A DNA stretch of 20,333 nucleotides from a virus. The translations under genes and the position numbers were made by a program. This document shows positions 1 to 6,824 of this stretch, piece after piece (positions within the stretch are counted from its first letter, which is position 1; each line of letters starts with the position of its first letter). Under the pieces are notes generated by a model. That model was not told where the DNA came from and searched no databases. It saw only the letters and a program-made list of their open reading frames with translations. The stretch spans positions 1-20,333 of IMG/VR virus record IMGVR_UViG_3300009496_000108, one strand, 5' to 3'.

Positions 1-360
1 ATACACAAGATTTTTAAGCTGATCTACGCCGTTAAAATCGCGCCATTGTTTTCCGTATACAGGGCCTAATGTTTCATCAGTTCTGCCTGAGCGTTCATAA
101 TCTGGTCGCCAGTATTTAACACCGTTATCTTCAAGATATTTTAAATCAGTTCTACCATTTAATATCCAAAGCAATTCAGTGCGTGCTGCATTGAAGCTAA
201 TTCGCTTTCCTGTGAGGATTGGAAATCCATCCGACATATCATGGCGTATAGTTCTTCCGAAGACAGACTTTGTCCCTGTCCCTGTTCTATCCGATTTAGA
301 TAATCCTCTGTTGAGTATTTCTGAAATAAGTCCTTTGTATTCATTTTCTATGTTTGTCAT
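1..360 (-). CDS. thyA: Thymidylate synthase ThyA, N-terminal part (runs off left edge)
   Basis: Converts dUMP to dTMP with methylene-tetrahydrofolate and supplies dTTP for phage replication. The first 120 codons are present; the catalytic cysteine lies beyond the edge. Visible family motifs are RTGTGT at residues 25-30 (the phosphate-binding arginine loop), a segment reading ELLWILNGRTD near residue 82, and LGPVYGKQWR near residue 118. All align well with bacterial ThyA. The ATG at 358-360 is the only start in frame that gives a normal ThyA N-terminus, and it overlaps the end of the upstream gene by 20 bp, so the two are probably co-transcribed. This is the classical folate-dependent ThyA type, not ThyX. 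No truncation other than the window edge is seen. Confidence 0.96.
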   Translation of the reverse strand, partial: MTNIENEYKGLISEILNRGLSKSDRTGTGTKSVFGRTIRHDMSDGFPILTGKRISFNAARTELLWILNGRTDLKYLEDNGVKYWRPDYERSGRTDETLGPVYGKQWRDFNGVDQLKNLVY

Positions 361-589
361 AATAGTATTTGTAATATTCAAATATTTTTGCCCATATCTC
401 TGTCTTACCATAAGTATCAGGACTAGTATTTGTTTTACCCTTGTTTTTAATAACAACGTACCAAGCTGTATCGTTTTTAGCTGATGGTGCAATTGCTATA
501 TCGTTTCTGATACACCAGCGTTGAGCTTCCCAAAGGATTTCTTTGAATGGGCTTTTACCCATATCGCATTTTTTCTTTGCTACTCCCAT
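341..589 (-). CDS. Small hypothetical protein between primase-helicase and thyA
   Basis: I do not recognise this 82-residue protein. It is basic at the N-terminus (MGVAKKKCDMGKS) and ends in an aromatic, charged helix (KIFEYYKYYYDKHRK). I chose the ATG at 587-589 because it overlaps the primase-helicase stop codon by 10 bp, a typical translational-coupling arrangement. An earlier in-frame ATG at 637 would add 16 residues lying inside the primase-helicase gene and is less likely. The position between two nucleotide/replication genes suggests a replication accessory role, but nothing in the sequence proves it. Confidence 0.7.
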   Translation of the reverse strand: MGVAKKKCDMGKSPFKEILWEAQRWCIRNDIAIAPSAKNDTAWYVVIKNKGKTNTSPDTYGKTEIWAKIFEYYKYYYDKHRK

Positions 590-2286
590 GGCATTGGTGT
601 TCCGTCTAAAGCAATTGGCTGATGAGGTATAAAGCAACCTGATTTAGGTTCCCATTTGAAATGAGCTTCAGCTCCATTCTCTCCTAAGTTTTGGAATTTA
701 ACTTTGAGAACTTTCGCTTTAACAGTTTTCGCTTCATAATCCCTGTGTACCAATATACCGTGATAACTAGCATCATACCACTCGCCGCCGCCTTTGATAT
801 TGTACATAGTCGGTTCTTCAATTTTACCATCTTTATCTTTATACATTTTAGTTGGATGAGCTACTATGAAAACTAATACATCATACTTTTTAGCAAAGAT
901 TTCAATCTTAGCAAGATATTCCATGGTGTACCTGTTAACATCATCGGACCCTCCGACGTCTCTAACTTTATTAAATGGATCAATAACCAAACATTTAATA
1001 CCTTTACGCTTAACTAACTCAGCTGCTTTCTTTAATACAGAATCTAATGTGTAGCGCTCCATATCAATGTGATAGTAATTGCTGTTGCAATGATCTGCTA
1101 CTTGATTCCAACGCTCGCCTCCAATATCTTCTTTAGTCGGCATACCTTGCCAAGTCTTACGCATTAGTTTATGAGCATGTAGATAAGTTGGTTGATTTTC
1201 CGGCGACGCAAACGCTGTTTTCCATCCGTAGTTATTATTATATCCGACAACCATTTGATCGACGAAATCACTCTTACCGGAACTAGGAATACCAGTAACA
1301 GTAATGAATTGACCAGTATATGTTGAAAAGATATCATCGAAATTTTGCAACCCGATTTGAAATCCAGGTTTAAAGCCATTACGCACAAAGTCTGTAACCT
1401 CATCTTCGATATCTCTGAACGTTGTAACATTTTCGAGTGGGACTGGCTTTGATTTTGAAATACGCTCTGATAACCTTTCTTTTCCATACTTTAGTAAATA
1501 TTCATTAGCGTCTTTACAATCTTCAAATGTAGTTATGTAACAAACTTCAGATCCTAATCTACGGATTAACTCTGCTTGTAATGCTTGCCCTGCTTCATCT
1601 GAATCACATGCTAGTATAATCTTATCTTTGTCTTCAAAGTAATCAATACAGCTGTCTAAATAATCTAAATTGTTAGTATTAAGTGTTGCTCCGTTTGGAA
1701 CTGATACTGCGTTTGTTATACCAGCTTCGTGTAGTGCAAGCACATCCATTTCGCCTTCAACAATAACACAATACTCAAAACCTACAATGCTGTCAATATT
1801 ATAAAATACTTTTTCAGCACCTTTGTATAATTTAAAATTCTTTCTTCCATCACGGTATTTAACATTAGTTAATTCACCGCCCATAAAATAATTGAACTTT
1901 ATTACATTCTCGGTCTTTTGTGTTTGTGGCATCCACTCAGGACCCTCAGTAACTTTTAAGTCGATGAGAGTCTGATGTGAAATACCTCTTGTTTTAAACC
2001 ACTCTTCAACTTTCATTCCAGGTTCGTTGTGTATAGCAACTTGCTCAGGTTTGATGTATACTTTTTCAGCTTTACCCTTACGCTGATAAGTATGTAATTG
2101 AAATGATTTATCACAATTGTGACAAGTACCGAGACCCCGTTCCCAATCATAAGAAGCACACTTTGCTTTCTGATTTTTAGGTTTTCTATCAGCAGAACAA
2201 AGAGGGCATATACCCTGCTTATTGCCTTCTTCAAGCTTATGCACATTGAAATCTTCAATTGCAAATCCATTGATCTCTGTATTCAT
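580..2286 (-). CDS. DNA primase-helicase, T7 gp4/Twinkle type
   Basis: Bifunctional replicative enzyme that unwinds DNA at the fork and lays primers. Domains in order: an N-terminal zinc ribbon with cysteine pairs C27/C30 and C55/C58; a TOPRIM primase fold with VEGEMD (176-181) and ACDSDEAG (226-233); and a C-terminal RecA-like DnaB-family helicase with Walker A GIPSSGKS (332-339), Walker B ending at D436 in CLVIDPF, and a VAHPTK motif just after. At 568 residues it matches the T7 gp4 size. It lies downstream of the SSB-like gene under the promoter copy at 2725-2761 and overlaps the next gene. One exact TGCTATACAC decamer lies inside it (2029-2038). The family call is secure; primer specificity cannot be read. 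Confidence 0.96.
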   Translation of the reverse strand: MNTEINGFAIEDFNVHKLEEGNKQGICPLCSADRKPKNQKAKCASYDWERGLGTCHNCDKSFQLHTYQRKGKAEKVYIKPEQVAIHNEPGMKVEEWFKTRGISHQTLIDLKVTEGPEWMPQTQKTENVIKFNYFMGGELTNVKYRDGRKNFKLYKGAEKVFYNIDSIVGFEYCVIVEGEMDVLALHEAGITNAVSVPNGATLNTNNLDYLDSCIDYFEDKDKIILACDSDEAGQALQAELIRRLGSEVCYITTFEDCKDANEYLLKYGKERLSERISKSKPVPLENVTTFRDIEDEVTDFVRNGFKPGFQIGLQNFDDIFSTYTGQFITVTGIPSSGKSDFVDQMVVGYNNNYGWKTAFASPENQPTYLHAHKLMRKTWQGMPTKEDIGGERWNQVADHCNSNYYHIDMERYTLDSVLKKAAELVKRKGIKCLVIDPFNKVRDVGGSDDVNRYTMEYLAKIEIFAKKYDVLVFIVAHPTKMYKDKDGKIEEPTMYNIKGGGEWYDASYHGILVHRDYEAKTVKAKVLKVKFQNLGENGAEAHFKWEPKSGCFIPHQPIALDGTPMPWE

Positions 2287-2306
2287 TTAATTAAATTGAA
2301 TTGTTA

Positions 2307-2396
2307 TTACTCTTCATCTAAGCACTCTGGACATATGTCGCAATAATCAAAGTCACACTTAGTCATAACTTCTTTGCACATTTCACATTGATCCAC
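2307..2396 (-). CDS. Tiny cysteine-rich (zinc-finger-like) protein
   Basis: A 29-residue frame with six cysteines in C-x2-C, C, C-x2-C-x2-C spacing and an acidic end (CLDEE). It would start with GTG at 2394-2396, sharing one base with the TAG stop of the SSB-like gene (TAGTG). An internal ATG (codon 6) is an alternative but would lose the first cysteine. The cysteine pattern suggests a zinc-binding knuckle. It sits between SSB and primase-helicase, so a replication or RNA-polymerase accessory role is possible. Too short to assign to a family; a similar tiny Cys-rich acidic protein occurs at 13436-13534. Confidence 0.5.
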   Translation of the reverse strand: MDQCEMCKEVMTKCDFDYCDICPECLDEE

Positions 2397-2704
2397 TAAA
2401 ATGGTAAATCATCTGGTGGTCCGACTTGTGCTGCTGGCTGCTGAGGTTGATCAGTTCTAGGTGCTGCTGCTACATTTACATCGTTTGTCCACACAACTTT
2501 AACATTACCAAGGTATGTTTTAGGAGCTTTACCTTCTCGCTCTTCTTTTGTTTGATCAACAATGACTGGACCTTGATTTCCAAATTGATCTACTTCATCA
2601 TTGATAGTAATTGTAATAGGTAAATACTTACCCTTCTTGCCGATGATAATCTTATCTTTCGGAATTTCATTCAAGTTGATACTTGCTTTAATAATACTTG
2701 CCAT
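2396..2704 (-). CDS. Single-stranded DNA-binding protein-like
   Basis: A 102-residue protein whose first ~75 residues are beta-strand rich (KGKYLPITITIND, then VIVDQTKEER and TYLGNVKVVW), followed by a Pro/Gln/Ala-rich linker and the acidic tip DDLPF. That tip is nearly identical to the DDIPF tail by which SSB proteins recruit replication and repair partners. The size and the OB-like strand pattern followed by a disordered linker fit a compact phage SSB. Neighbours are an exonuclease, an annealing protein and the primase-helicase, all of which act on ssDNA. It is the first gene after the promoter copy at 2725-2761, whose AT-rich box ends about 20 nt before the start codon. The body shows no diagnostic SSB motif, so the call rests mainly on tail, size and context. 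Confidence 0.75.
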   Translation of the reverse strand: MASIIKASINLNEIPKDKIIIGKKGKYLPITITINDEVDQFGNQGPVIVDQTKEEREGKAPKTYLGNVKVVWTNDVNVAAAPRTDQPQQPAAQVGPPDDLPF

Positions 2705-2724
2705 AATTTTATTGTTTTAATTTA

Positions 2725-2761
2725 TTATATTATCTATTGTTATTCGTGTTAGTTTTGTAAA
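2725..2761 (-). promoter_or_regulatory. Phage promoter-like element, copy P1
   Basis: On the minus strand it reads TTTACAAAA, an 18-nt spacer containing ACGA, then GATAATATAA, about 20 nt before the SSB-like start codon. It begins 3 bp after the stop codon of the exonuclease gene. One of 12 copies with identical internal spacing. It should drive the SSB, Cys-rich, primase-helicase, hypothetical and thyA genes. Confidence 0.85.
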
Positions 2762-2763
2762 CA

Positions 2764-3504
2764 TTATAATGTCTGCTGAACTAGGTATTGAGCTGGGTCA
2801 AAGTCTTTATCTTTATAGAATAATCTATACTGATCTATCGCTTGCTCCACTTTATCTTTACCTCTTTCTAAAAACTGAGGAGAACAATCGAATATACCTA
2901 TATTACCAGTTAATTTATCCGCTGTTATGAATATCATATCCATATCAAAGTACGTTGAATAAATGTAGGCCTGGCTGTCATAGTTATACTCTTTTGCACT
3001 ATAAGCGAATTTATCTAAATTAGATGTTGTTTTAAGATCAACCACTAATTGTTGTGTGTTATTCTTAATATCGCCTTTCAGTTTCCACCATTCACCACCT
3101 AGTTCTAATACTCCTGGCACTTCGTATTCAACATCAATATCTTGTATTAATTCTTGACATACTTTGTTAGCCATTAGCTTATCCCTTAAGACGGATAATG
3201 CATCCGCTTCTTTCTGTAATAAACACATTTTACCTTCTGATAACTCTTTATATATTTTAGAGTTTCTAGTAGATGCATCTATTATTTTGTATTGTTCCAG
3301 TTTGTCTGGTTCAAGTACTAATGTATGAAAATAACCACCTTTTACTAAATTTGGATTACCTTCAATAGGTTTTTTGAAACTAAGTGGATCTCGCATTAAA
3401 GACCTTATATCTGAATTGCTTAAGTACTGTTTTCCAAAATCTCCATAATAATCGTCGTCATTCTCTAATCTTTTTAAAATTTCTAGCTTTTCTGTTTCTG
3501 TCAT
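2764..3504 (-). CDS. PDDEXK-fold exonuclease (RecE/exonuclease VIII-like)
   Basis: Probable double-strand-specific exonuclease that produces ssDNA for annealing-type recombination. At 246 residues it shows the PDDEXK core: D145 in KLKGDIK, D156 and K158 in VVDLKTT, then a Q-rich helix motif (YDSQAY, 175-180). Upstream, GGYFHTLVLEP near residues 56-66 matches the conserved G..hH.l.leP element of phage exonuclease VIII-like proteins. It overlaps the annealing protein gene by 4 bp, the RecE/RecT-like pairing expected for a two-component recombination system. The exact subfamily was not checked. Confidence 0.88.
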   Translation of the reverse strand: MTETEKLEILKRLENDDDYYGDFGKQYLSNSDIRSLMRDPLSFKKPIEGNPNLVKGGYFHTLVLEPDKLEQYKIIDASTRNSKIYKELSEGKMCLLQKEADALSVLRDKLMANKVCQELIQDIDVEYEVPGVLELGGEWWKLKGDIKNNTQQLVVDLKTTSNLDKFAYSAKEYNYDSQAYIYSTYFDMDMIFITADKLTGNIGIFDCSPQFLERGKDKVEQAIDQYRLFYKDKDFDPAQYLVQQTL

Positions 3505-4013
3505 AAAGTTTTTAGTATTTCAGCAGGTATTTCATACTTCCCTTTAATAGCTTCTAGACTTCCCCCTGCTTTTAGGAAAGCTTTAGCTTTTGTTAATGCT
3601 TGACCTTCTAATTTAGGCTTCACAGATTCTTTCTTACCGTGATCTGCGTCTTGAGTGTCATCAATTAAGAATAGATTCCCTAACGCATATTTTTTACCAT
3701 AACTAGAAGCACTACCGAATTTCTGCGGCATTTGCATACCCTTCTGAAGTAGATCTACTCCAACAACAGCTGTTGCATGTATAGCATCTACGCCGTCAGT
3801 AATAGTAGCTTTAGATTCTAGTATAGGAAAATCAGTGTTAGATATTAATTCTTCGCTGATCGTTACCGATACGCCTAGTCTTAATAAAAAAGGTTTTGTT
3901 GCTTCAAGGATGTCTTCGGCGGACCTGAAGTTGTACTTGCCGAAAGAGTTAAATCTACTTTTTTTCGATTTGAACTCGGTTTGGATTGTTGCTAATTTTT
4001 CGTTTAATTTCAT
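3501..4013 (-). CDS. erf: ERF-family single-strand annealing protein
   Basis: Promotes annealing of complementary single strands during phage recombination and concatemer or end repair. Of 170 residues, the N-terminal part has the ERF signature YNFRSAEDILEATKPFL (27-43) and the central part has MPQKFGSASSYGKKYALGN with a following LIDDTQDAD (near 95-123). The tail is short and probably flexible, with a helical end. It is coupled to the exonuclease by a 4-bp overlap and lies directly downstream of the sigma factor gene. It contains a one-mismatch copy of the repeated decamer (3777-3786). Confidence 0.93.
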   Translation of the reverse strand: MKLNEKLATIQTEFKSKKSRFNSFGKYNFRSAEDILEATKPFLLRLGVSVTISEELISNTDFPILESKATITDGVDAIHATAVVGVDLLQKGMQMPQKFGSASSYGKKYALGNLFLIDDTQDADHGKKESVKPKLEGQALTKAKAFLKAGGSLEAIKGKYEIPAEILKTL

Positions 4014-4085
4014 TCGTTCTTAGTTTAGTAGCTTATATATAATTACATACACTTGCTGTTTATTTACATCTATTTTTCACCTAAT

Positions 4086-4844
4086 TTAAAGATAATCAAG
4101 CACTTGCGTTGGGTCTACAGAGTCAATTAGTTTTTCTATAGCCTGCTTTTTAAGCTCTGAAACTCTCACATATCCGCTTGGTCCTTTAAAGTTTAACTCT
4201 TCAGCTATAGCTTTACCTGGCATTTTATCGCAGTCTAAACCGTAGCTTAAACGCAATACCTCATACTGAATATCTGTTAGATATTTTTTACATAAGCCAG
4301 TCAAGTAAGTATTCATCAACGCTATATTGTAAGGCTCTGACGTGTCAGGTATATTCTCAGACCATTTCTCAGCAGTATCAGAATCTATATCTATACTTTT
4401 GAATACGGAATTAAAGAAGATAGCTACTAACGCTTTGTCCTTGCCAAAATCTTTTTGGATCTCGTTTAGCTTGTATTCAGGGATTCTCATATCGCCTCTA
4501 TTAATGTTTATAGCGCGTCTAATTGTTCCTTTAATACGTTTAGCTAAGAATGATTTAATTGTCTTCTCAGGGTCGTCAGATTCAATCACTCTGTTAATAT
4601 CTAGCTTATCAACCGCTTTAATTAAACCTATAGATCCTTCTTGTATTAAGTCATTAATACTTAGCACTCCGGATGCTTGATCAGAAGTTGAAAACTTTCT
4701 TGCTATATTTTCTACTAAAGGTAAAAACTTAACTATAAGTTCATCTCTAGTATACTCATCCCAAAACTTACCTTCTAAATTATATATAGATTTTTTTACG
4801 TCTTCTTTGTATCTTATATAGTTTTGTATATTATACTTTTTCAT
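4086..4844 (-). CDS. Phage-encoded sigma-70 family RNA polymerase sigma factor
   Basis: A 252-residue protein with a sigma region 2: the segment LPLVENIARKF at 41-51 and the core-binding motif DLIQEGSIGLIKAVDK at 65-80, followed by a basic FLAKRIKGTIRRAI stretch (99-112) that would fit the promoter melting/-10 recognition part. Region 4 (about 184-240) has a helix-turn-helix with LTDIQYEVLRLSYGLD, KAIAEEL and RVSELKKQAIEKL. It should redirect host RNA polymerase to phage promoters. The 12 copies of a promoter-like element in this window are the obvious target. Its own upstream region has no copy, which fits expression by the host polymerase first. It overlaps the upstream gene by 14 bp. Confidence 0.9.
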   Translation of the reverse strand: MKKYNIQNYIRYKEDVKKSIYNLEGKFWDEYTRDELIVKFLPLVENIARKFSTSDQASGVLSINDLIQEGSIGLIKAVDKLDINRVIESDDPEKTIKSFLAKRIKGTIRRAININRGDMRIPEYKLNEIQKDFGKDKALVAIFFNSVFKSIDIDSDTAEKWSENIPDTSEPYNIALMNTYLTGLCKKYLTDIQYEVLRLSYGLDCDKMPGKAIAEELNFKGPSGYVRVSELKKQAIEKLIDSVDPTQVLDYL

Positions 4845-5025
4845 ACTCGTCTATTATTTTAAAGGCTTTCGCCATTCTATTGTCATCAGCATAGTATATA
4901 TTGCCGATCTTTGCCATCCACTCGTTAAATTCCTGTGTCATAGTTGGTGGTATTGTATCATTATTGTCTTGCCAAGTGTCGGCATAACAATCAAAGTTAT
5001 TTTCAAATATTTGTCCTATATCCAT
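4831..5025 (-). CDS. Small acidic hypothetical protein upstream of sigma factor
   Basis: A 64-residue acidic protein I do not recognise (MDIGQIFENNFDC..., ending IIDEYEKV). It overlaps the sigma factor start by 14 bp and is probably co-expressed with it. There is no promoter repeat upstream; the 5' flank is A/T-rich with no obvious Shine-Dalgarno sequence. A role as a sigma or polymerase accessory protein would be a guess from position only. Confidence 0.72.
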   Translation of the reverse strand: MDIGQIFENNFDCYADTWQDNNDTIPPTMTQEFNEWMAKIGNIYYADDNRMAKAFKIIDEYEKV

Positions 5026-5130
5026 AATTCTATTTATTTTAATCCGTTAAAAAACTAATCTTACCCAAACCGTTGCACAGATCTACTATCTATTTATTTA
5101 ATACACAAGCTTTTTTTACTTTATTTCATC

Positions 5131-5150
5131 ACCAACATTAAAACGTTGGT
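5131..5150. repeat. Hairpin with conserved CATTAAAACG loop, copy 1
   Basis: ACCAA and TTGGT pair around the loop CATTAAAACG. The same loop occurs with different stems at 5696-5722 and 5730-5758. It is followed at 5159-5186 by a second hairpin (GATAAGAAGC pairing with GCTTTCTTATC, one bulged base). Both lie in the 167-bp gap 3' of the gene at 5193-5408; this gap otherwise holds no gene that I can see. Confidence 0.6.
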
Positions 5151-5192
5151 CAACAGTTGATAAGAAGCATTACACGCTTTCTTATCTTGGTG

Positions 5193-5408
5193 TTAGCCAC
5201 AATTAATTAATTCTATTAATCTATCTGCAAGCCATTCTTGGTCTTCGTGGTCTTCTATGTATTTAAGGTCAACTTCTTTTAATTCTGTAATTAACAGTTC
5301 ACGTTGTTGGCTAACATCAAATAAAACCAATAACTCATCTACTGCTTCTTTAGGTTCTAAATGTCCACTTTCAACTTTACCTACTATTTGTTCAAATTTA
5401 TCTTTCAT
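5193..5408 (-). CDS. Small acidic helical hypothetical protein (cassette gene)
   Basis: A 71-residue, strongly acidic, helix-rich protein (MKDKFEQIVGKVESGHLEPKEAVDELL...). It is unrecognised, though its style resembles small proteins carried in bacterial gene cassettes. The stop codon lies inside GGCTAAC, close to the integron core consensus RYYYAAC. It is the last (most downstream) gene of the cassette-like segment 5.0-6.8 kb, which lacks both the phage promoter repeat and the TGCTATACAC decamer. Confidence 0.72.
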   Translation of the reverse strand: MKDKFEQIVGKVESGHLEPKEAVDELLVLFDVSQQRELLITELKEVDLKYIEDHEDQEWLADRLIELINCG

Positions 5409-5434
5409 ATCGTTACTTGTTTTATCTGTATTAC

Positions 5435-5613
5435 GTTAGGCAACATATACTTCTGTGTATGTTATTGCAATAAACGGTATTAAGTAAATCTTACTTTTAA
5501 ATTTGCACTCTCCTTTTACACCTACATTACTTTTAACATATCCAAAGCCTACGTTAAAAATTGGACTAAATGTTATTTGTTTGTCTACTAATTTCATAAT
5601 TACGTTGCCTAAC
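5435..5613. repeat. 10-bp perfect inverted repeat flanking a small gene (integron-core-like)
   Basis: On the plus strand GTTAGGCAAC at 5435-5444 and GTTGCCTAAC at 5604-5613 are exact reverse complements. In gene orientation the gene at 5436-5597 begins 7 nt after GTTAGGCAAC and its TAA stop lies inside GCCTAAC. These fit the integron core site consensus GTTRRRY and RYYYAAC exactly, in the order expected for one cassette. Confidence 0.65.
5436..5597 (-). CDS. Short hypothetical protein (cassette gene)
   Basis: A 53-residue protein (MKLVDKQITFSPIFNVGFGY..., ending ITYTEVYVA) with alternating beta-type hydrophobic residues and no recognisable family. It is bounded by a perfect 10-bp inverted repeat whose arms match integron recombination core sites, and the stop codon lies inside the downstream arm. 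The ATG at 5595-5597 follows an A/T-rich leader. A beta-rich small domain is all that can be inferred. Confidence 0.65.
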   Translation of the reverse strand: MKLVDKQITFSPIFNVGFGYVKSNVGVKGECKFKSKIYLIPFIAITYTEVYVA

Positions 5614-5616
5614 AAT

Positions 5617-5688
5617 GGCTAAAGTTAATAGCCTCGCAAGGTCTTGTTATAATTTGATGGTTAATATTAAAGGCTACTAACCTTAGCC
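5617..5688 (-). repeat. Large intercistronic hairpin, 18-bp stem and 36-nt loop
   Basis: Arms 5617-5634 and 5671-5688 pair over 18 positions. The two non-Watson-Crick positions are G-U wobbles only if the minus-strand (sense) transcript folds; on the plus strand they would be A-C mismatches. Same architecture as the hairpin at 6242-6314. It lies just upstream (in gene orientation) of the GTTAGGC core and the gene at 5436-5597. Confidence 0.65.
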
Positions 5689-5695
5689 TCGTCCG

Positions 5696-5722
5696 ATAAA
5701 AAACATTAAAACGATTTTTTAT
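5696..5722. repeat. Hairpin with conserved CATTAAAACGA loop, copy 2
   Basis: Perfect 8-bp stem ATAAAAAA/TTTTTTAT around the 11-nt loop CATTAAAACGA. In the sense direction the U-run on the 3' arm could also act as a weak terminator for the gene at 5776-5958. Confidence 0.65.
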
Positions 5723-5729
5723 ACTATAC

Positions 5730-5758
5730 GTTGTAAAACATTAAAACGATTTTACAAC
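5730..5758. repeat. Hairpin with conserved CATTAAAACGA loop, copy 3
   Basis: Perfect 9-bp stem GTTGTAAAA/TTTTACAAC around the same 11-nt loop as copy 2, with a largely different stem sequence. It lies 17 bp from the stop codon of the gene at 5776-5958. Confidence 0.65.
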
Positions 5759-5775
5759 AAAGTATATAAATAATG

Positions 5776-5958
5776 CTACATTCCGTAACTATCATCCATC
5801 ATCTTTTCAACCGCTTCCATTCCTTTAATAATTTTCTTAAATGGTTCATCTAATAATTTTGGGTCTAAATGAAATATATGACCGTATTCCTCTATCTTGT
5901 AATAGAAGTCAATTATTTCACTCATTTCCGCTTTCTTTATTTCTCTTATATCTGACAT
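5776..5958 (-). CDS. Small acidic helical hypothetical protein (cassette gene)
   Basis: A 60-residue helical protein (MSDIREIKKAEMSEIIDFYYKIEEYG..., ending EKMMDDSYGM) with no recognisable family. Internal methionines exist, but the first ATG follows an A-rich leader and is kept. The gap from its stop to the next gene downstream (5598-5775) contains three structured inverted repeats and no other gene. It is separated by 38 bp from the gene upstream. Confidence 0.7.
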   Translation of the reverse strand: MSDIREIKKAEMSEIIDFYYKIEEYGHIFHLDPKLLDEPFKKIIKGMEAVEKMMDDSYGM

Positions 5959-5996
5959 ATCGTTTTATTTAATCCGCACTATTCATATACTAAGCG

Positions 5997-6212
5997 TTAT
6001 ATGCAATTAAGCAAATCCGTTTCTATTTGGTTTATTTCGTCAAGGGTTCTGTTCAATGGTAAGTACTTTCTATGTGGTTCGTTATTAAGGTTGTCAATTT
6101 CAAACCACTTCCATTCATAAATCGCATCTTTAGGGTCTTTATAGTTAGGTGGTACAAATTCATTTTGCTCATCCTTAACACCCCAAAGTCCGTTCTTTTT
6201 AAATAATTTCAT
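5997..6212 (-). CDS. WG-repeat-like small protein (cassette gene)
   Basis: A 71-residue protein starting MKLFKKNGLWGVKDEQNEF, followed by VPPNYKD. This matches one WG beta-hairpin repeat (kngkWGviD...ePPkYd), a motif of bacterial surface and unknown-function proteins. I chose the ATG at 6210-6212 because the longer frame to 6305 would translate an 18-bp hairpin arm and gives a non-protein-like N-terminus. The cassette is flanked by a 9-bp perfect inverted repeat (5996-6004 and 6230-6238: GTTATATGC/GCATATAAC), with the TAA stop inside the downstream arm. Function unknown. Confidence 0.75.
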   Translation of the reverse strand: MKLFKKNGLWGVKDEQNEFVPPNYKDPKDAIYEWKWFEIDNLNNEPHRKYLPLNRTLDEINQIETDLLNCI

Positions 6213-6241
6213 TTCAAAATTGCTTAAAAGCATATAACACC

Positions 6242-6314
6242 GTATATAGTTTATATGCCTAGTTAATATTCGTTTTAATTCAAAGTGTAGTTTAATGGCA
6301 CACAAACCATATAC
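6242..6314 (-). repeat. Large intercistronic hairpin, 18-bp stem and 37-nt loop
   Basis: Arms 6242-6259 and 6297-6314 pair over 18 positions. The three non-Watson-Crick positions are G-U pairs only in the minus-strand transcript. Architecture is the same as 5617-5688, although stem sequences differ. It lies between the genes at 5997-6212 and 6331-6579. Confidence 0.65.
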
Positions 6315-6330
6315 AACACGTTGTAAACAA

Positions 6331-6579
6331 TTACATACCGTTGTATATTTGGTGCATTTTTACTGCTTCATTTCCATAACCATTAATTGCTAACTTATTT
6401 GCCAACTTAAATACTTCGGTATGCAACTGCTCGCTATCGCTTTCACAACTATGCGTATAATTAATAGCTTCTAATAGCTCTTTTGCAATGTCAGTTATGT
6501 CTTCTTGTCTAAAAAAAGAACAGTTATTCTCATTAAATCCGTGTTCTTCAAATATATTTATTATTTTTTGTAGTTCCAT
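6331..6579 (-). CDS. Hypothetical protein (cassette gene)
   Basis: An 82-residue acidic, helical protein (MELQKIINIFEEHGFNENNCSFF..., ending AVKMHQIYNGM). No family recognised; the spacing of hydrophobic residues suggests a compact all-helical fold. It follows an A/T-rich leader and precedes the large hairpin at 6242-6314. Gene style and structured spacer match its cassette neighbours. Confidence 0.75.
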   Translation of the reverse strand: MELQKIINIFEEHGFNENNCSFFRQEDITDIAKELLEAINYTHSCESDSEQLHTEVFKLANKLAINGYGNEAVKMHQIYNGM

Positions 6580-6639
6580 TTTTGTTAATTTTAATTATTA
6601 TTCAACGCTACTAATCATACACTTTCAAGTTGTAAGTAA

Positions 6640-6804
6640 TTACAAGCGTTCTATTATTTCATCTAATTGGTCAGTGTTGTGTAATTGGCAGTTATTATAA
6701 GCGAAATCCTTTAAATCTTCAACCGCTTGTAACTTCCCTTCGGTATTGCTAACAACGGGTAAAATTAATTCTTTAACTACCTTTATAAAAGCCTCCTTAG
6801 TCAT
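6640..6804 (-). CDS. Hypothetical helical protein (cassette gene)
   Basis: A 54-residue protein starting MTKEAFIKVVKELI and ending QLDEIIERL; no family recognised. The frame could begin at 6831 (nine residues more, overlapping the HTH gene stop by 7 bp). I prefer 6804 because the sequence just before it, GTTGTTATGGCA, resembles the core-like sites preceding other genes in this segment, and AAGGAGG immediately after the ATG is coding. It is the first gene of the cassette-like segment in transcription order. Confidence 0.6.
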   Translation of the reverse strand: MTKEAFIKVVKELILPVVSNTEGKLQAVEDLKDFAYNNCQLHNTDQLDEIIERL

Positions 6805-6824
6805 TGCCATAACAACATCGCCAT

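Noticed and set aside
5436-5688. Complete integron attC site
   Set aside because: Core-like GTTAGGC and GCCTAAC are present, but matching inner arms and a full attC fold at normal distance are not, and there is no integrase in the window; only a cassette-like origin is proposed.
6213-6305. N-terminal extension of the WG-like protein
   Set aside because: It would translate the right arm, loop and left arm of the 6242-6314 hairpin, and the resulting sequence is not protein-like.
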